Shown piece after piece: positions 16,879 to 26,844 of a DNA stretch of 64,000 bases. Position numbers and translations under genes: made by a program. Source of the stretch: Chryseobacterium sp. OSA05B (GTDB lineage Bacteria > Bacteroidota > Bacteroidia > Flavobacteriales > Weeksellaceae); NCBI RefSeq assembly GCF_019970065.1, contig NZ_JAHXYH010000002.1:558001-622000 (forward strand). The letters are read 5' to 3'. The number at the start of each line of letters is the position of its first letter. The first letter of the stretch is position 1. The notes under the pieces are model-generated. The model worked only from the letters and a program-made list of their open reading frames with translations, ran no database searches and was not told the origin of the DNA.

Positions 16879-18315
16879 ATGAATACCATTTCTTATCATT
16901 ATGATACCGGAAAAATCACTACAGGAATTCTGCACATCGGTGTAGGAAATTTCCACCGGGCGCATCAGCAGTTTTATACCAATGCCATACTAGAATCTGA
17001 AGACCAGAAGCAATGGGGAATCTGTGGAGTCTGTCTCTTGCCTTCCGACGAGCATATCGTTCGTCATTTGAGAGCCCAGAATCTTGAATATTCCCTTACC
17101 GTCTGCGGAAGAAACGGAACCGATGAGGTATATAAAATAGGGTCATTGCGGGAACTGATCTGGGGAATTGAAGATCCTGAAGCAGTAATCAGCAAAATTG
17201 CCGATCCTTCTATCAAAATAATAACTTTAACCATCACTGAAGGTGGTTACAATCTGGATAAAGAGACAGGAGCATTTATTTTGAACGATGAAAAAATTCA
17301 GCATGATTTAAAAAATTCAGGAACTCCTTCAACGGTTTTCGGGTTTGTTGCTGAAGGACTTCGTCAGAGGAAAATGAACAATAATGGTGGGATTACGATT
17401 CTTTCATGTGATAACCTTCAGCACAATGGAAATACAGCCAAAAGAGCTTTTACGGCTTTCATAGAAGCTCAGGATAAAGAACTGGCGGAATGGATGAACA
17501 TGCACGTTACATTTCCGAATAGTATGGTAGACCGCATTACGCCTGCCGTATCTCCTGAAGATGTGGTAAGGCTGAACCAAAAAAGCGGAATTTCAGATTT
17601 GGCTCCAGTTTATTGCGAAGATTTTGCACAATGGGTAATTGAAGACAACTTTATTGCCGGAAGACCCGCCTGGGAAAGAGCTGGGGTAGAATTTACAGAC
17701 GATGTGACTGCTTTTGAAAATATGAAACTGAGCCTGCTTAATGCTTCGCACACGTTATTGTCCTATCCTTCTTTTCTGATGGGTTATCGTAAGGTGGATC
17801 AGGCTATGGAAGATCAGGATGTGGTAAAATTTGTTCGCAATTTTATGGATACGGATATTACGCCTCTGGTTCCGGCTCCTGAAAACACGGATCTCGAGGA
17901 TTATAAAAAAACACTGATCGAAAGATTTGCTAACCACAGCGTCAGTGATCAGGTGAGCAGACTGTGTTTCGACGGAATTTCAAAATTTCCGGTGTACATT
18001 ATTCCTAATCTGATTATTATGATTAAAGCGGGGATGGATCTTACCCGGGCTGCTTTTCTTACCGCTTCCTACAGACATTATCTCAAATACAGAACAGACG
18101 ACCACGGACATTCTTATGAAATAGGAGAGCCTTGGCTCACTGTGGAAGATCAGAAGCTGATTGATGATGAAGATGCTCTTGCTTTCCTGGAACTATCTGC
18201 TTTTAAAGGTGCTGTTTTAAAAGGTTCAGTCAAATTTGTGGAACTGTACACGGAGTTTACAAACCAGATTAAAAATAAAGGAACCGGTCCGGTTTTAAAA
18301 TCAATTATAAAATAA
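16879..18315 (+). CDS. mannitol dehydrogenase family protein (probable mannitol 2-dehydrogenase)
   Basis: The 478-residue long-chain polyol dehydrogenase has GILHIGVGNFHRAHQ at the N-terminus for NAD binding, TITEGGYNLDKETGAF, and in the second half the catalytic lysine region typical of the family (FPNSMVDRITPAVSPEDV, KLSLLNASHTLLSYPSFLMG). It should oxidise D-mannitol to D-fructose. A fructokinase encoded 2.3 kb downstream supports this. Fructuronate or related reductases are close relatives and cannot be excluded. ATG 16879 is chosen over the TTG at 16873. Confidence 0.85.
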   Translation: MNTISYHYDTGKITTGILHIGVGNFHRAHQQFYTNAILESEDQKQWGICGVCLLPSDEHIVRHLRAQNLEYSLTVCGRNGTDEVYKIGSLRELIWGIEDPEAVISKIADPSIKIITLTITEGGYNLDKETGAFILNDEKIQHDLKNSGTPSTVFGFVAEGLRQRKMNNNGGITILSCDNLQHNGNTAKRAFTAFIEAQDKELAEWMNMHVTFPNSMVDRITPAVSPEDVVRLNQKSGISDLAPVYCEDFAQWVIEDNFIAGRPAWERAGVEFTDDVTAFENMKLSLLNASHTLLSYPSFLMGYRKVDQAMEDQDVVKFVRNFMDTDITPLVPAPENTDLEDYKKTLIERFANHSVSDQVSRLCFDGISKFPVYIIPNLIIMIKAGMDLTRAAFLTASYRHYLKYRTDDHGHSYEIGEPWLTVEDQKLIDDEDALAFLELSAFKGAVLKGSVKFVELYTEFTNQIKNKGTGPVLKSIIK

Positions 18316-18321
18316 CCTGCC

Positions 18322-19668
18322 ATGATTATAAATTCTGATATCCAGCCTTCAGTATCAAAGGCGAATAACCCGATCCTGCCATTTGTTATCATCACATTCA
18401 TCTACTTCATTGTGGGCTTTCTGACCACTGTGAACGAGCAGCTGCAGGCCCCTTTGAAATTCACTTTTCTGAGCCAGGCCGGAGGACTTAAAAATACTTT
18501 TACTACACTAATCTCCTTTTTCTTTTTTCTGGGCTATCTGCTGAACGGAACTTTAGGAAGCAAATGGGTGAATGCTTTCGGATACAAAAACACGATTCTC
18601 CGCGGACTTTTCTTTATGATTTCAGGACTGTTTATGTACCTGTTTTCATCATGGTTCGGGTATCAGTATCCGGATCTGAAATTCAGTATCAAAGATGCAG
18701 TGATTCCTTTCGGGTTTGTGATTTTTGTGATCGGTTCTTATTTGATGGGAACTGCAGCGGCTGTCATTCAGGTGGTAGTCAATCCCTACGCAGCTTCTTA
18801 TGAATTAAAAGGAACCCAGCCTGTACAGCGTCTGAATATTTTAACGGCGATCAATTCAATAGGAACTACCTCTGCACCGTTTTTCGTTACAGTAATCATG
18901 TTCAGCGGAATTTCAATTGAGAAGATAGAAATCAAACAATTGCTGTTGCCACTTGCAATACTTATTCTGTGCATCCTGATTATTATCGTGATCACGAAAA
19001 GACTTCATCTTCCCGATATTGCCCATACCAGAGCGGTAGCAGGAGAAAAACTGGAGAGAAGTATCTGGTCTTTCAGACATTTTGTACTCGGTGTTCTTGC
19101 GATTTTCTTTTATGTAGGAACTGAAGTGGCTATCGGAGCGAATATCAATTTATATGCTTTTGAACTGATGGATTCCGGACATCCAATCACTTTCTTTGGA
19201 AAAACAGATATTATCATCGGTGGAATGGATCTGGGAATTCACGCTCTATTATCTACATTATACTGGGGAGGATTTCTTGTGGGGAGAGCGGTATCTAGCT
19301 TTTTGAGCAATATTTCAGCCAGAACACAGCTGGCGGTAACAACCGTTTTAGCAACCATACTTGCCTTGGTTTCAATGATTACCCAAAATCTGTGGTTTCT
19401 CGTAGCGATTGGTCTTCTACATTCTTCGATGTGGAGCTGCATTTATTCCCTGTCTATAAAAGGGTTGAATAAATATACTTCAAAAGCTTCAGGAATCTTT
19501 ATTTCTGCCGTATTTGGAGGAGCTGTTTTTACCCTTGTACAGGGAGGTCTGGCGGATATTTTAGGCTCATGGAGATGGACGTGGTTCCTTACCGTAATCT
19601 GTGAATTGTTAATGCTGGCCTATGCACTGTTCGGATCCCGTATCCGCGAGAAAGACCTTATTATCTAA
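18322..19668 (+). CDS. MFS sugar/polyol transporter (FucP-like)
   Basis: The 448-residue transporter has twelve predicted membrane segments, starting with PFVIITFIYFIVGFLTTVNEQLQAPLKF. It belongs to the FHS/FucP branch of the major facilitator superfamily, to which the carrier at 32438 also belongs. It starts 6 bases after the dehydrogenase gene and probably imports mannitol or a related substrate by proton symport. Substrate assignment rests on context only. Confidence 0.85.
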   Translation: MIINSDIQPSVSKANNPILPFVIITFIYFIVGFLTTVNEQLQAPLKFTFLSQAGGLKNTFTTLISFFFFLGYLLNGTLGSKWVNAFGYKNTILRGLFFMISGLFMYLFSSWFGYQYPDLKFSIKDAVIPFGFVIFVIGSYLMGTAAAVIQVVVNPYAASYELKGTQPVQRLNILTAINSIGTTSAPFFVTVIMFSGISIEKIEIKQLLLPLAILILCILIIIVITKRLHLPDIAHTRAVAGEKLERSIWSFRHFVLGVLAIFFYVGTEVAIGANINLYAFELMDSGHPITFFGKTDIIIGGMDLGIHALLSTLYWGGFLVGRAVSSFLSNISARTQLAVTTVLATILALVSMITQNLWFLVAIGLLHSSMWSCIYSLSIKGLNKYTSKASGIFISAVFGGAVFTLVQGGLADILGSWRWTWFLTVICELLMLAYALFGSRIREKDLII

Positions 19669-19692
19669 CTGATTTTCATTAAAAAACACAAT

Positions 19693-20427
19693 ATGCTTAA
19701 ATATAATCTGTTACTTTTTTTCTCGGCAGTCATAGGAAATGTATCGTTGAGCGCACAGGAGCTGCATTCTGCCTTGCAGCTTAGGAACAGCCATCTGTGG
19801 AGAGGGCTTGAAGTATCTGCAGGAGCTATTTATACCGGAGATCTACATCTTGATTTTAAAAATTTCTACGGAGGTTTTTGGGCTGGAGGTAATTTCGATG
19901 GTTCTTACAAGGAATTTAATCACTATATCGGATATAAAGATAAAAAACTGGTTTTAGAACTATGGGATATTTATAATTTCTCTCCCGGTGCCTCTTATAA
20001 CAATAAGGAATATTTTAATTATTCTGCCCGCGAGACCGGTCGTTTCTGGGATTTCAGGTCCTATTACACCATGAGTCAGCAGTTTCCCTTAGTGCTTAGC
20101 TGGAATACGGTGGTTTTTGGGAGGGACAGGAACAGCATTAATACAGAAAATAAATATTCAACTTTTGTTTCGGGAGAATATCCTGTCTACAAAAAAGAAA
20201 GTCTGGAAGTAAGGGGAAGACTAGGTTATAGTTTTGCGCTGAATAACAGCAATGGAGAGAAGAATAATTTCTTTGCAAAAGAGACAGGGTTCAACGAGAT
20301 AAGCCTCATTCTTTCAAAGAGTTTTACCATTGAAGGCTATAAGATTCCCGTTGGAATATGGGCGATGTGGAATCCGGTCAATAACAATGCATTTCTTCAA
20401 TTCTCTGTTCAGGCGTATTCATTTTAA
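19693..20427 (+). CDS. outer-membrane beta-barrel protein of the mannitol module
   Basis: The 244-residue protein has a signal peptide (MLKYNLLLFFSAVIGNVSLS, cleaved at SAQ). Alternating amphipathic strands rich in Tyr, Trp and Phe follow, and the chain ends in FSVQAYSF with a terminal Phe as in outer-membrane barrels. Its place between the transporter and the fructokinase suggests a porin for the polyol. No family could be named. Confidence 0.7.
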   Translation: MLKYNLLLFFSAVIGNVSLSAQELHSALQLRNSHLWRGLEVSAGAIYTGDLHLDFKNFYGGFWAGGNFDGSYKEFNHYIGYKDKKLVLELWDIYNFSPGASYNNKEYFNYSARETGRFWDFRSYYTMSQQFPLVLSWNTVVFGRDRNSINTENKYSTFVSGEYPVYKKESLEVRGRLGYSFALNNSNGEKNNFFAKETGFNEISLILSKSFTIEGYKIPVGIWAMWNPVNNNAFLQFSVQAYSF

Positions 20428-20578
20428 TAGTAAAAATATAAACCGATAAGCACGTGAAATTTTCATTAAAAGATCATGATTCACTACCAATTTAATTATA
20501 CGAATAGAATTTTTAGTAATTTACTGATAGATAACGGAACGTATGGATCCGTATGTCTGAAATACAATTTAATTGATC

Positions 20579-21502
20579 ATGGAAGAAAAAAAATATAAAG
20601 CAGTCTGCTTTGGAGAGGTTCTTTGGGATATTTTTCCGGGAGAACAGAGAAGGATTGGCGGAGCGCCGTTCAATGTGGCGTATCATCTTTTTAAAATGGG
20701 CCTTGATGTGGAGGTGATCAGCAGTGTTGGTGATGATGAACTCGGCCATGAGCTGCTGCAGAAAATTAAAAACTGGAAGATTCCTACGGATCATATCCAG
20801 GTCACCGGAGAACATCCCACAAGTACAGTAATTGCTTCTGTGGATGAAAACAATGATGCCCATTATAATATTGTGGAAAATGTGGCCTGGGATTTTATAG
20901 AGCCGACTCAGGAAAATCAAAAAGTTTTCAATACAGCTGATGCTTTGGTTTTCGGAACGCTGGCTGCAAGGAATGAAAAATCAAAAAATACTTTGTTTCA
21001 GCTGTTGGAAATAAGTTCTTACAATGTTTTTGATATCAATCTGAGAGAACCTTATTACGATATCAGAATTATTAACGAGCTCCTGCATAAGACACAATTA
21101 GCCAAATTTAATAAGGCCGAACTCCGCATGGTTCTTGATTTTTTTAAGAAAGAATACAAGGATGAAAAAGACAGCATCAGATACCTGCAGGATCAATTTG
21201 AAATCCGGGAAATCATTGTATCTAAAGGAAGTAAAGGAGCGCTTTATGCCCACGAAGACCAATTTTATCTGTACCCGACAATTCCAGTTGAGGTCAAAGA
21301 TACCGTTGGTAGCGGCGATTCATTTTTAGCCGGATTTTTATCAAAAAGGTTACAAAAAGAAGCTTCTGCTCATGAGATTATGTCTCAGGCTGTTTCGTTG
21401 GGAGCTTTCATTACTTCGCAGGAAGGGGCGTGCCCGGAGTATACGGTGGCGGATTTTGTTAAGTTTAAAGGGATGCATCAATTATCGGCTTTGAGTTTTT
21501 AA
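20579..21502 (+). CDS. PfkB-family carbohydrate kinase (probable fructokinase)
   Basis: The 307-residue kinase has the N-terminal GGAPFNVAYHLFKMG substrate-binding motif and the C-terminal DTVGSGDSFLAGFL motif with the catalytic aspartate and anion hole. It should phosphorylate fructose made by the mannitol dehydrogenase, completing entry to glycolysis. An in-frame TTG at 20573 is less likely than ATG 20579. A 151-base gap from the barrel gene leaves room for a separate promoter. A strong terminator follows. Confidence 0.88.
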   Translation: MEEKKYKAVCFGEVLWDIFPGEQRRIGGAPFNVAYHLFKMGLDVEVISSVGDDELGHELLQKIKNWKIPTDHIQVTGEHPTSTVIASVDENNDAHYNIVENVAWDFIEPTQENQKVFNTADALVFGTLAARNEKSKNTLFQLLEISSYNVFDINLREPYYDIRIINELLHKTQLAKFNKAELRMVLDFFKKEYKDEKDSIRYLQDQFEIREIIVSKGSKGALYAHEDQFYLYPTIPVEVKDTVGSGDSFLAGFLSKRLQKEASAHEIMSQAVSLGAFITSQEGACPEYTVADFVKFKGMHQLSALSF

Positions 21503-21524
21503 GGAGATAGGTCAGTAAATATCA

Positions 21525-21562
21525 AAAAAACCTCTGAAAATCAAATGATTTCAGAGGTTTTT
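21525..21562. terminator. terminator after fructokinase
   Basis: The stem AAAACCTCTGAAA / TTTCAGAGGTTTT with an ATCAAATGA-type loop has T runs on both sides. It is nearly identical to the terminator at 22894-22933. Confidence 0.85.
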
Positions 21563-21717
21563 TCATTACAGGGGAAATATTTGATTGGTCGCAGAGTAAA
21601 AGTAATGCTAAACGAGGCCAAGCAATAAATATCGTTTTGTGAGATTTAAACGTAATATTATAAATGTTTTGAGTTTGACGATGGTGGCATAAACTCTTAT
21701 CAACAGAAGTATTATTC

Positions 21718-22455
<738 letters not shown>

Positions 22456-22893
22456 AATTGTAATTTAATATATTTATTTTACTTAATATTTCTGTTAACC
22501 TTTAAATCTCTGCATTGCATTACTCTTATTTGTATAACTTTCGTTAAGCTATTTCTACTAGTAATTTAAAATTTATTTTGATTATTTTATGAATTGCCCG
22601 TTAAATTTTTTTTGAGTAAATGTAAAGGAATCAAAGATAATTATTCTAATCAATAACAAATTGTGGGATGTCGTAAATCACAAAAAAAATAAAATTTATA
22701 ATTTTAAAATGTTGCTCTTGTAAATCCAAATCGCTTATAAATTTCTCCGGACGCATGGAGGTGCCTTATAAACAGATTCCTTTGGCCTTTCTCTCGCTCT
22801 TGTATGTTGCAAACCTGCATTTGTTTCTTTTTCATATTCAGATAAAGATGTCATTAAATTTTAGAAAAGGTGACCTTTTAACCAATCTGGAAA
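22456..22893. other. intergenic region, AT-rich
   Basis: No convincing gene was found. A 39-codon minus-strand frame at 22735-22854 reads as a plausible peptide (starting MTSLSEYEKETN, ending PPCVRRNL). It lacks a promoter, homology I can recognise or a terminator, so it may be a fragment or chance. The rest is AT-rich with no clear structure. Confidence 0.35.
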
Positions 22894-22933
22894 ATAAAAA
22901 CCTCTGAAAATCAAAAGATTTCAGAGGTTTTTT
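22894..22933 (-). terminator. terminator of tRNA-Leu
   Basis: The stem AAAACCTCTGAAA / TTTCAGAGGTTTT lies immediately 3' of the tRNA on the minus strand, with T runs on both sides. It is almost the same sequence as the terminator at 21525-21562. Confidence 0.85.
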
Positions 22934-22934
22934 G

Positions 22935-23014
22935 TACCCAGGACCGGGATCGAACCGGTACTCCTAAGAACTGGTGTTTGAGACCAGCGCGTCTACCAAT
23001 TCCGCCACCTGGGC
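22935..23014 (-). tRNA. tRNA-Leu (CAA)
   Basis: On the minus strand a GCCCAGG/CCTGGGT acceptor stem, a leucine-type long variable arm, a GGTTCGATCCC T-arm and the anticodon loop CTCAAAC (anticodon CAA) are present. CCA is not encoded. It reads UUG codons. Confidence 0.95.
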
Positions 23015-23089
23015 TTGATGTTTGTTTTAAATTGGTGTGCAAATATATAAACTTTTTTCAATGTTCAAAAGCTTTTTGAGAGAAAAATT

Positions 23090-23857
23090 TTAAAATTCTA
23101 CCTCCAAACCATCGTAAGCCAGATGCATTCCTTTCGGAAGATCCTTATCTTCAATATCATGCAGTCCCAGATGGTGACTGATGTGGGTTAAAAATAATTT
23201 TTTAGGCTTAAGTTCCTTAAACAGGGCGATGACGTCGGGAAGGATAAAATGGGCGGGATGCGGATCAAATTTCCTGATGCAGTTTAAAACCAGAACATCC
23301 AGATTCTGTAATTTTTCTTTTTCAAGGTCTGAAATGAAATTGGCATCCGTGATATACGCAAGATTTTTAAACTTGTATCCAAAGACGGTAATTTCATAAT
23401 GAATCACTTCAATAGGTGTGATCTCCGTATCCAGAACATAGAACGGCTTATTTTCAATTTCGTGAAGATCAAAGGCAGGAGCTCCGGGATATCTCACATC
23501 AGCGAAAGCGTAAGGAAAACGCTTCTTAACCTCATGTCCAACTCTTTCGTAGCAATAAAGGGGCATATTTTTTCCACTTTTAAAGATCAGTGGGCGCATG
23601 TCGTCAAGCCCGATCACATGGTCATTGTGTTCGTGGGTGAGAAGTGCAATATCTACGTTATGTTCATGATTAAGGAGCATTTGCTCTCTGAAATCCGGTC
23701 CGCAATCGATCAGTATTTTTCTGCTTTCCTCTGTAGTAATCATTACTGAGGAGCGGAAACGCTTGTCTTTGGGATTTTCGGAAGTACATACTTCACATGT
23801 ACAGCCTATAACGGGCACACCCTGGGAAGTACCGGTTCCTAAAAATTTCAACTTCAT
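23090..23857 (-). CDS. MBL-fold metal-dependent hydrolase (PhnP-like)
   Basis: The 255-residue protein has the metallo-beta-lactamase motif LLTHEHNDHVIGLDD around residue 75, with an upstream GTGTSQGVPVIGCTCEVC containing cysteines, as in PhnP and related phosphodiesterases. A late LTHISHHLG supplies another metal-binding histidine. It probably hydrolyses a phosphodiester or cyclic phosphate. The gene is divergent from the one at 23912, separated by 54 bases. Confidence 0.88.
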   Translation of the reverse strand: MKLKFLGTGTSQGVPVIGCTCEVCTSENPKDKRFRSSVMITTEESRKILIDCGPDFREQMLLNHEHNVDIALLTHEHNDHVIGLDDMRPLIFKSGKNMPLYCYERVGHEVKKRFPYAFADVRYPGAPAFDLHEIENKPFYVLDTEITPIEVIHYEITVFGYKFKNLAYITDANFISDLEKEKLQNLDVLVLNCIRKFDPHPAHFILPDVIALFKELKPKKLFLTHISHHLGLHDIEDKDLPKGMHLAYDGLEVEF

Positions 23858-23875
23858 TTTCTTTTGAGGTTGGTT

Positions 23876-23883
23876 TAATTTTG
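23876..23883 (+). promoter_or_regulatory. -7 element upstream of 23912 gene
   Basis: TAATTTTG, a perfect TAnnTTTG match, lies 28 bases ahead of the start codon. No TTTG was found at the right distance upstream. Confidence 0.4.
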
Positions 23884-23911
23884 GTAAATTTACGAAAAAT
23901 TTTACGTCCTA

Positions 23912-25339
23912 ATGTATCAGAAACTAACTCCTAAACAAAAAGCATTAACAATTAATCTAGATCCTACTATTTATGGTACTTTCGCAGAAATTGGAGCAGG
24001 GCAGGAGACTGTTCGTCACTTTTTTAGAGCAGGAGGGGCTTCAGGTACAATTGCTAAGGCGATGTCTGCTTACGACAAAGATTTTAGCGATGCCATTTAC
24101 GGAAAAGAGGTCAAAAACAGGTACGTTACCCAAAACCGACTTCGAAAAATGCTCCGGTATGAAGTAGCGCTGATCGAAGAAAGGATTTCAAGGGAAAACA
24201 ATCCAAACAGAAAATTTTTCTCTTATGCGAACACGGTAACCACGATTAATTTCGACAAAACACTCAAAGGCCACGGCTGGGTAGGAATCCGTTTCCAGAC
24301 CAAAGAAAACGAAGATTACAACGAGATCGTGATCCACGTAAAATTTAATGAAAATGATGCTACCTTACAGCAGGAAACTTTAGGAAACCTTGGGGTAAAC
24401 CTTATCTTCGGAGCTTTCAACTACTACGACAATCCAAGAAATTTAATCGAATCTTTATACGACGACATTGCCAAAGACGGTCTTGAAATTGACATGATCG
24501 ATTTCAGCGGCCCTGCTTTCGACTATGTTGACAACCGACTGATGTCACTTCAGCTTGTCAAGCATGGAATGACAGATGCAGTGATCTTCAATTCTCAGGG
24601 GAGCAATATGCTTCCTGCCGATGTGTTGTACAAAAAGAACATTTTTGCGGTGAGAGGAAGTTTCAGACCCGTAACGAAGGTGAATATCGATATGCTTAAA
24701 AACGGCCTTGAGATGTTCCAGAAAGATGCAACCTGTACCCATGAACAAACAGAAGTTCTGATTGAGATTACCATTTCAAACCTTAGGGCAGATGGTGATA
24801 TTGACGAAAGAGACTTTATGGATAGGGTAGATATTCTCGGCAGACTGGGTTATACCGTTATTATTTCCAACTTCTCGGAATACTACAGGCTGATCGATTA
24901 TTTTGCATCGTACACAAGCGGAGATATCGGTGTAGCTATGGGCGTGAATAACCTTCTGATGGTATTTGATGAAAAGTATTATAAAGATCTTTCAGGGGGA
25001 ATTCTGGAAGCATTCGGAAAGTTCTTCAGAAACGGAATGAGAGTATATCTTTATCCTTATAAAGATCCTGAAACCCATGAATTGCTGGATTCTGCAAACC
25101 TTAAAGTAGAAGAAAACCTAAAAGAGCTATACAAATATTTCAAGCACAACAACCGTATCGTAGATATCACCAATCACAATCCGGAATTCCTGGGAATTTA
25201 TTCAAGAGAGATCTTAAGAAAAATCGCATGTTGCGTTAAAGGCTGGGAAAACCAGGTTCCGGAAGGCGTTGCAGAAATGATAAAAGAACGTGGAATGTTC
25301 GGCTATAAAGAAGAACTTTCCTTCAAACAATTCTCCTAA
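23912..25339 (+). CDS. conserved Bacteroidota protein of unknown function
   Basis: The 475-residue protein has no signal peptide or membrane segment and looks soluble and cytoplasmic. Conserved-looking blocks include FAEIGAGQETVRHFFRAGGASG near the N-terminus, KGHGWVGIRFQ, DMIDFSGPAFDYVDNRLMSLQLVKHGM in the middle and FLGIYSREILRKIA near the end. In databases relatives are often named TonB-dependent receptor or nicotinate adenylyltransferase, names that the sequence does not support. It is cotranscribed with the next gene, a free-Met sulfoxide reductase (13-base gap). Confidence 0.85.
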   Translation: MYQKLTPKQKALTINLDPTIYGTFAEIGAGQETVRHFFRAGGASGTIAKAMSAYDKDFSDAIYGKEVKNRYVTQNRLRKMLRYEVALIEERISRENNPNRKFFSYANTVTTINFDKTLKGHGWVGIRFQTKENEDYNEIVIHVKFNENDATLQQETLGNLGVNLIFGAFNYYDNPRNLIESLYDDIAKDGLEIDMIDFSGPAFDYVDNRLMSLQLVKHGMTDAVIFNSQGSNMLPADVLYKKNIFAVRGSFRPVTKVNIDMLKNGLEMFQKDATCTHEQTEVLIEITISNLRADGDIDERDFMDRVDILGRLGYTVIISNFSEYYRLIDYFASYTSGDIGVAMGVNNLLMVFDEKYYKDLSGGILEAFGKFFRNGMRVYLYPYKDPETHELLDSANLKVEENLKELYKYFKHNNRIVDITNHNPEFLGIYSREILRKIACCVKGWENQVPEGVAEMIKERGMFGYKEELSFKQFS

Positions 25340-25352
25340 AACATAAAATAAT

Positions 25353-25802
25353 ATGTCAGAAATAAAGAAAAGACTTTCTTCCATTCTTGAAAGTCCAAAA
25401 CATAATACAGAAGAAAAACTTCAGAAAGTATGTCACCTGCTGGATCAGGAAATTTCTTACTTCAACTGGACAGGATTCTACTTTAAGAACGGAGATAAAG
25501 ATGAGCTGAAATTAGGCCCTTATGTGGGAGCACCTACAGATCATACTATTATCCCTTACGGAAAGGGAATTTGTGGGCAGGTTGCTGTTTCTAACGAGAC
25601 ATTTGTAGTTCCGGATGTTCACCAGGAAAGCAATTATCTAAGCTGTTCTATTGATACTAAAGCTGAAATTGTAGTTCCCATCTTCAAAGACGGTCAGAAT
25701 ATCGGTCAGATTGATATTGATTCCCATACAGTGGATCCGTTCACAGCTGAAGACCGTGAACTTTTGGAATGGCTTTGTAATGAAGTTTCCAAGATTTTGT
25801 AA
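25353..25802 (+). CDS. free methionine-(R)-sulfoxide reductase, GAF-domain type
   Basis: The 149-residue GAF-domain protein resembles fRMsr (MsrC), which reduces free Met-R-sulfoxide. It has PYGKGICGQVA with Cys74 and NYLSCSIDTKAEIVVP with Cys98 at the position of the catalytic cysteine. The third cysteine found 10 residues after the first in enzymes such as that of E. coli is a Phe region here. Length fits the family. It follows the unknown gene at 23912 closely and precedes a terminator. Confidence 0.85.
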   Translation: MSEIKKRLSSILESPKHNTEEKLQKVCHLLDQEISYFNWTGFYFKNGDKDELKLGPYVGAPTDHTIIPYGKGICGQVAVSNETFVVPDVHQESNYLSCSIDTKAEIVVPIFKDGQNIGQIDIDSHTVDPFTAEDRELLEWLCNEVSKIL

Positions 25803-25832
25803 CTGAAATTTCAGTAAGAAATATAAAATATG

Positions 25833-25861
25833 AGCCCTGATTTAAAGTCGGGGCTTTTTTT
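25833..25861 (+). terminator. terminator after fRMsr gene
   Basis: AGCCC-GA / TC-GGGCT stem followed by a run of eight T, 30 bases after the stop codon. Confidence 0.8.
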
Positions 25862-26062
25862 GTGCAAACTGGTGGCTTCGAGTGTCTCAGCCGCCAGTGA
25901 GTAGTAGTGAGTAGTGTATTGAAAAATTTGGCTTGAACAGCCTCGTTGGTCAATATGAAAATCTTTGATTTTTAAAGAACTTATGTGCTCTTCTACGCGA
26001 TTTGCATTACAACTTATAGAACTTAAGTGTTTAAAAACTATTGCTCTTTTGTGATTGAAATA

Positions 26063-26800
26063 TTAACGCTGCATCGCATGAATTTCAGCCAGTAATTCTT
26101 TAAAGTAATCCCCACACTTGGCGATATGGGTTCCGTACCAGGAAAATGCCTCTCCATCCACGATCATGATTTTTTTATCGGGATAAAATGTCTTCATCTC
26201 CTCAATGTGTTTTTCTTTAAATGGAAAGGGCTCGGAAGACAGCATGATCACATCCGCATCAGCGAGATCTTCCATTTGAATTTCAGGATACCGGGTTTTA
26301 TCTTTAAAAATATTTTCGAAACCTATTTCGGCCAGAATTTTATGAATGAAAGTATCGGATCCGATGGTCATATAAGGATTTTTCCAGATGAGATAAGCGG
26401 CTTTTACCGGAGAATCCAGTTTGGCCTGTTCTAAAACATCGTAGATCTTGAGATTAAACTGTTGCGCTCTTTCCTCTTTATTGAAGATGTTTCCGAGAGT
26501 CTTTAAAAGGTAATAATTATCTTCTATGGTCTCCACATTGGTTACCACGACTTTAAAATCATCCATCAGGGCTTCTACCTGTTCTTTGATGTTTTCCTCT
26601 TTATTGGCGAGAATAAGATCCGGTTGTAAGGCTCTTATTTTATCAATATGAATGTTTTTTGTACCTCCTATAACTGCTACATTTTTTACTTTGTTCTCAG
26701 GATGAATACAGAATTTTGTCCTGCCAATAACTTCATGTTCAGTTAGGCCAAGATCAAATAATGCCTCTGTGATAGAGGGTACCAGGGATATCACTTTCAT
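26063..26800 (-). CDS. BtuF-like helical-backbone metal/cobalamin-binding protein without a signal peptide
   Basis: The 245-residue protein has the two-lobed fold of periplasmic ABC substrate-binding proteins of the BtuF/FepB type (MKVISLVPSITEALFDLGL, RTKFCIHPENKV, KALQPDLILANKEE-like region, GSDTFIHKILAEIGFENIF). It begins directly with the first beta strand and has no signal peptide or lipobox, so it may stay in the cytoplasm. No ABC transporter genes flank it. ATG 26800 is chosen over GTG 26806. It may bind cobalamin or a metal chelate, but that is inference. Confidence 0.78.
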   Translation of the reverse strand: MKVISLVPSITEALFDLGLTEHEVIGRTKFCIHPENKVKNVAVIGGTKNIHIDKIRALQPDLILANKEENIKEQVEALMDDFKVVVTNVETIEDNYYLLKTLGNIFNKEERAQQFNLKIYDVLEQAKLDSPVKAAYLIWKNPYMTIGSDTFIHKILAEIGFENIFKDKTRYPEIQMEDLADADVIMLSSEPFPFKEKHIEEMKTFYPDKKIMIVDGEAFSWYGTHIAKCGDYFKELLAEIHAMQR

Positions 26801-26844
26801 TATCACATTTTTTATAAATGAATCGGTGTAACAAAAGTAAATTT

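Noticed and set aside
22735..22854. A 39-residue minus-strand peptide gene
   Set aside because: It has no promoter, no terminator and no recognisable relatives; it could be chance or a fragment, so it is mentioned only in the intergenic entry.
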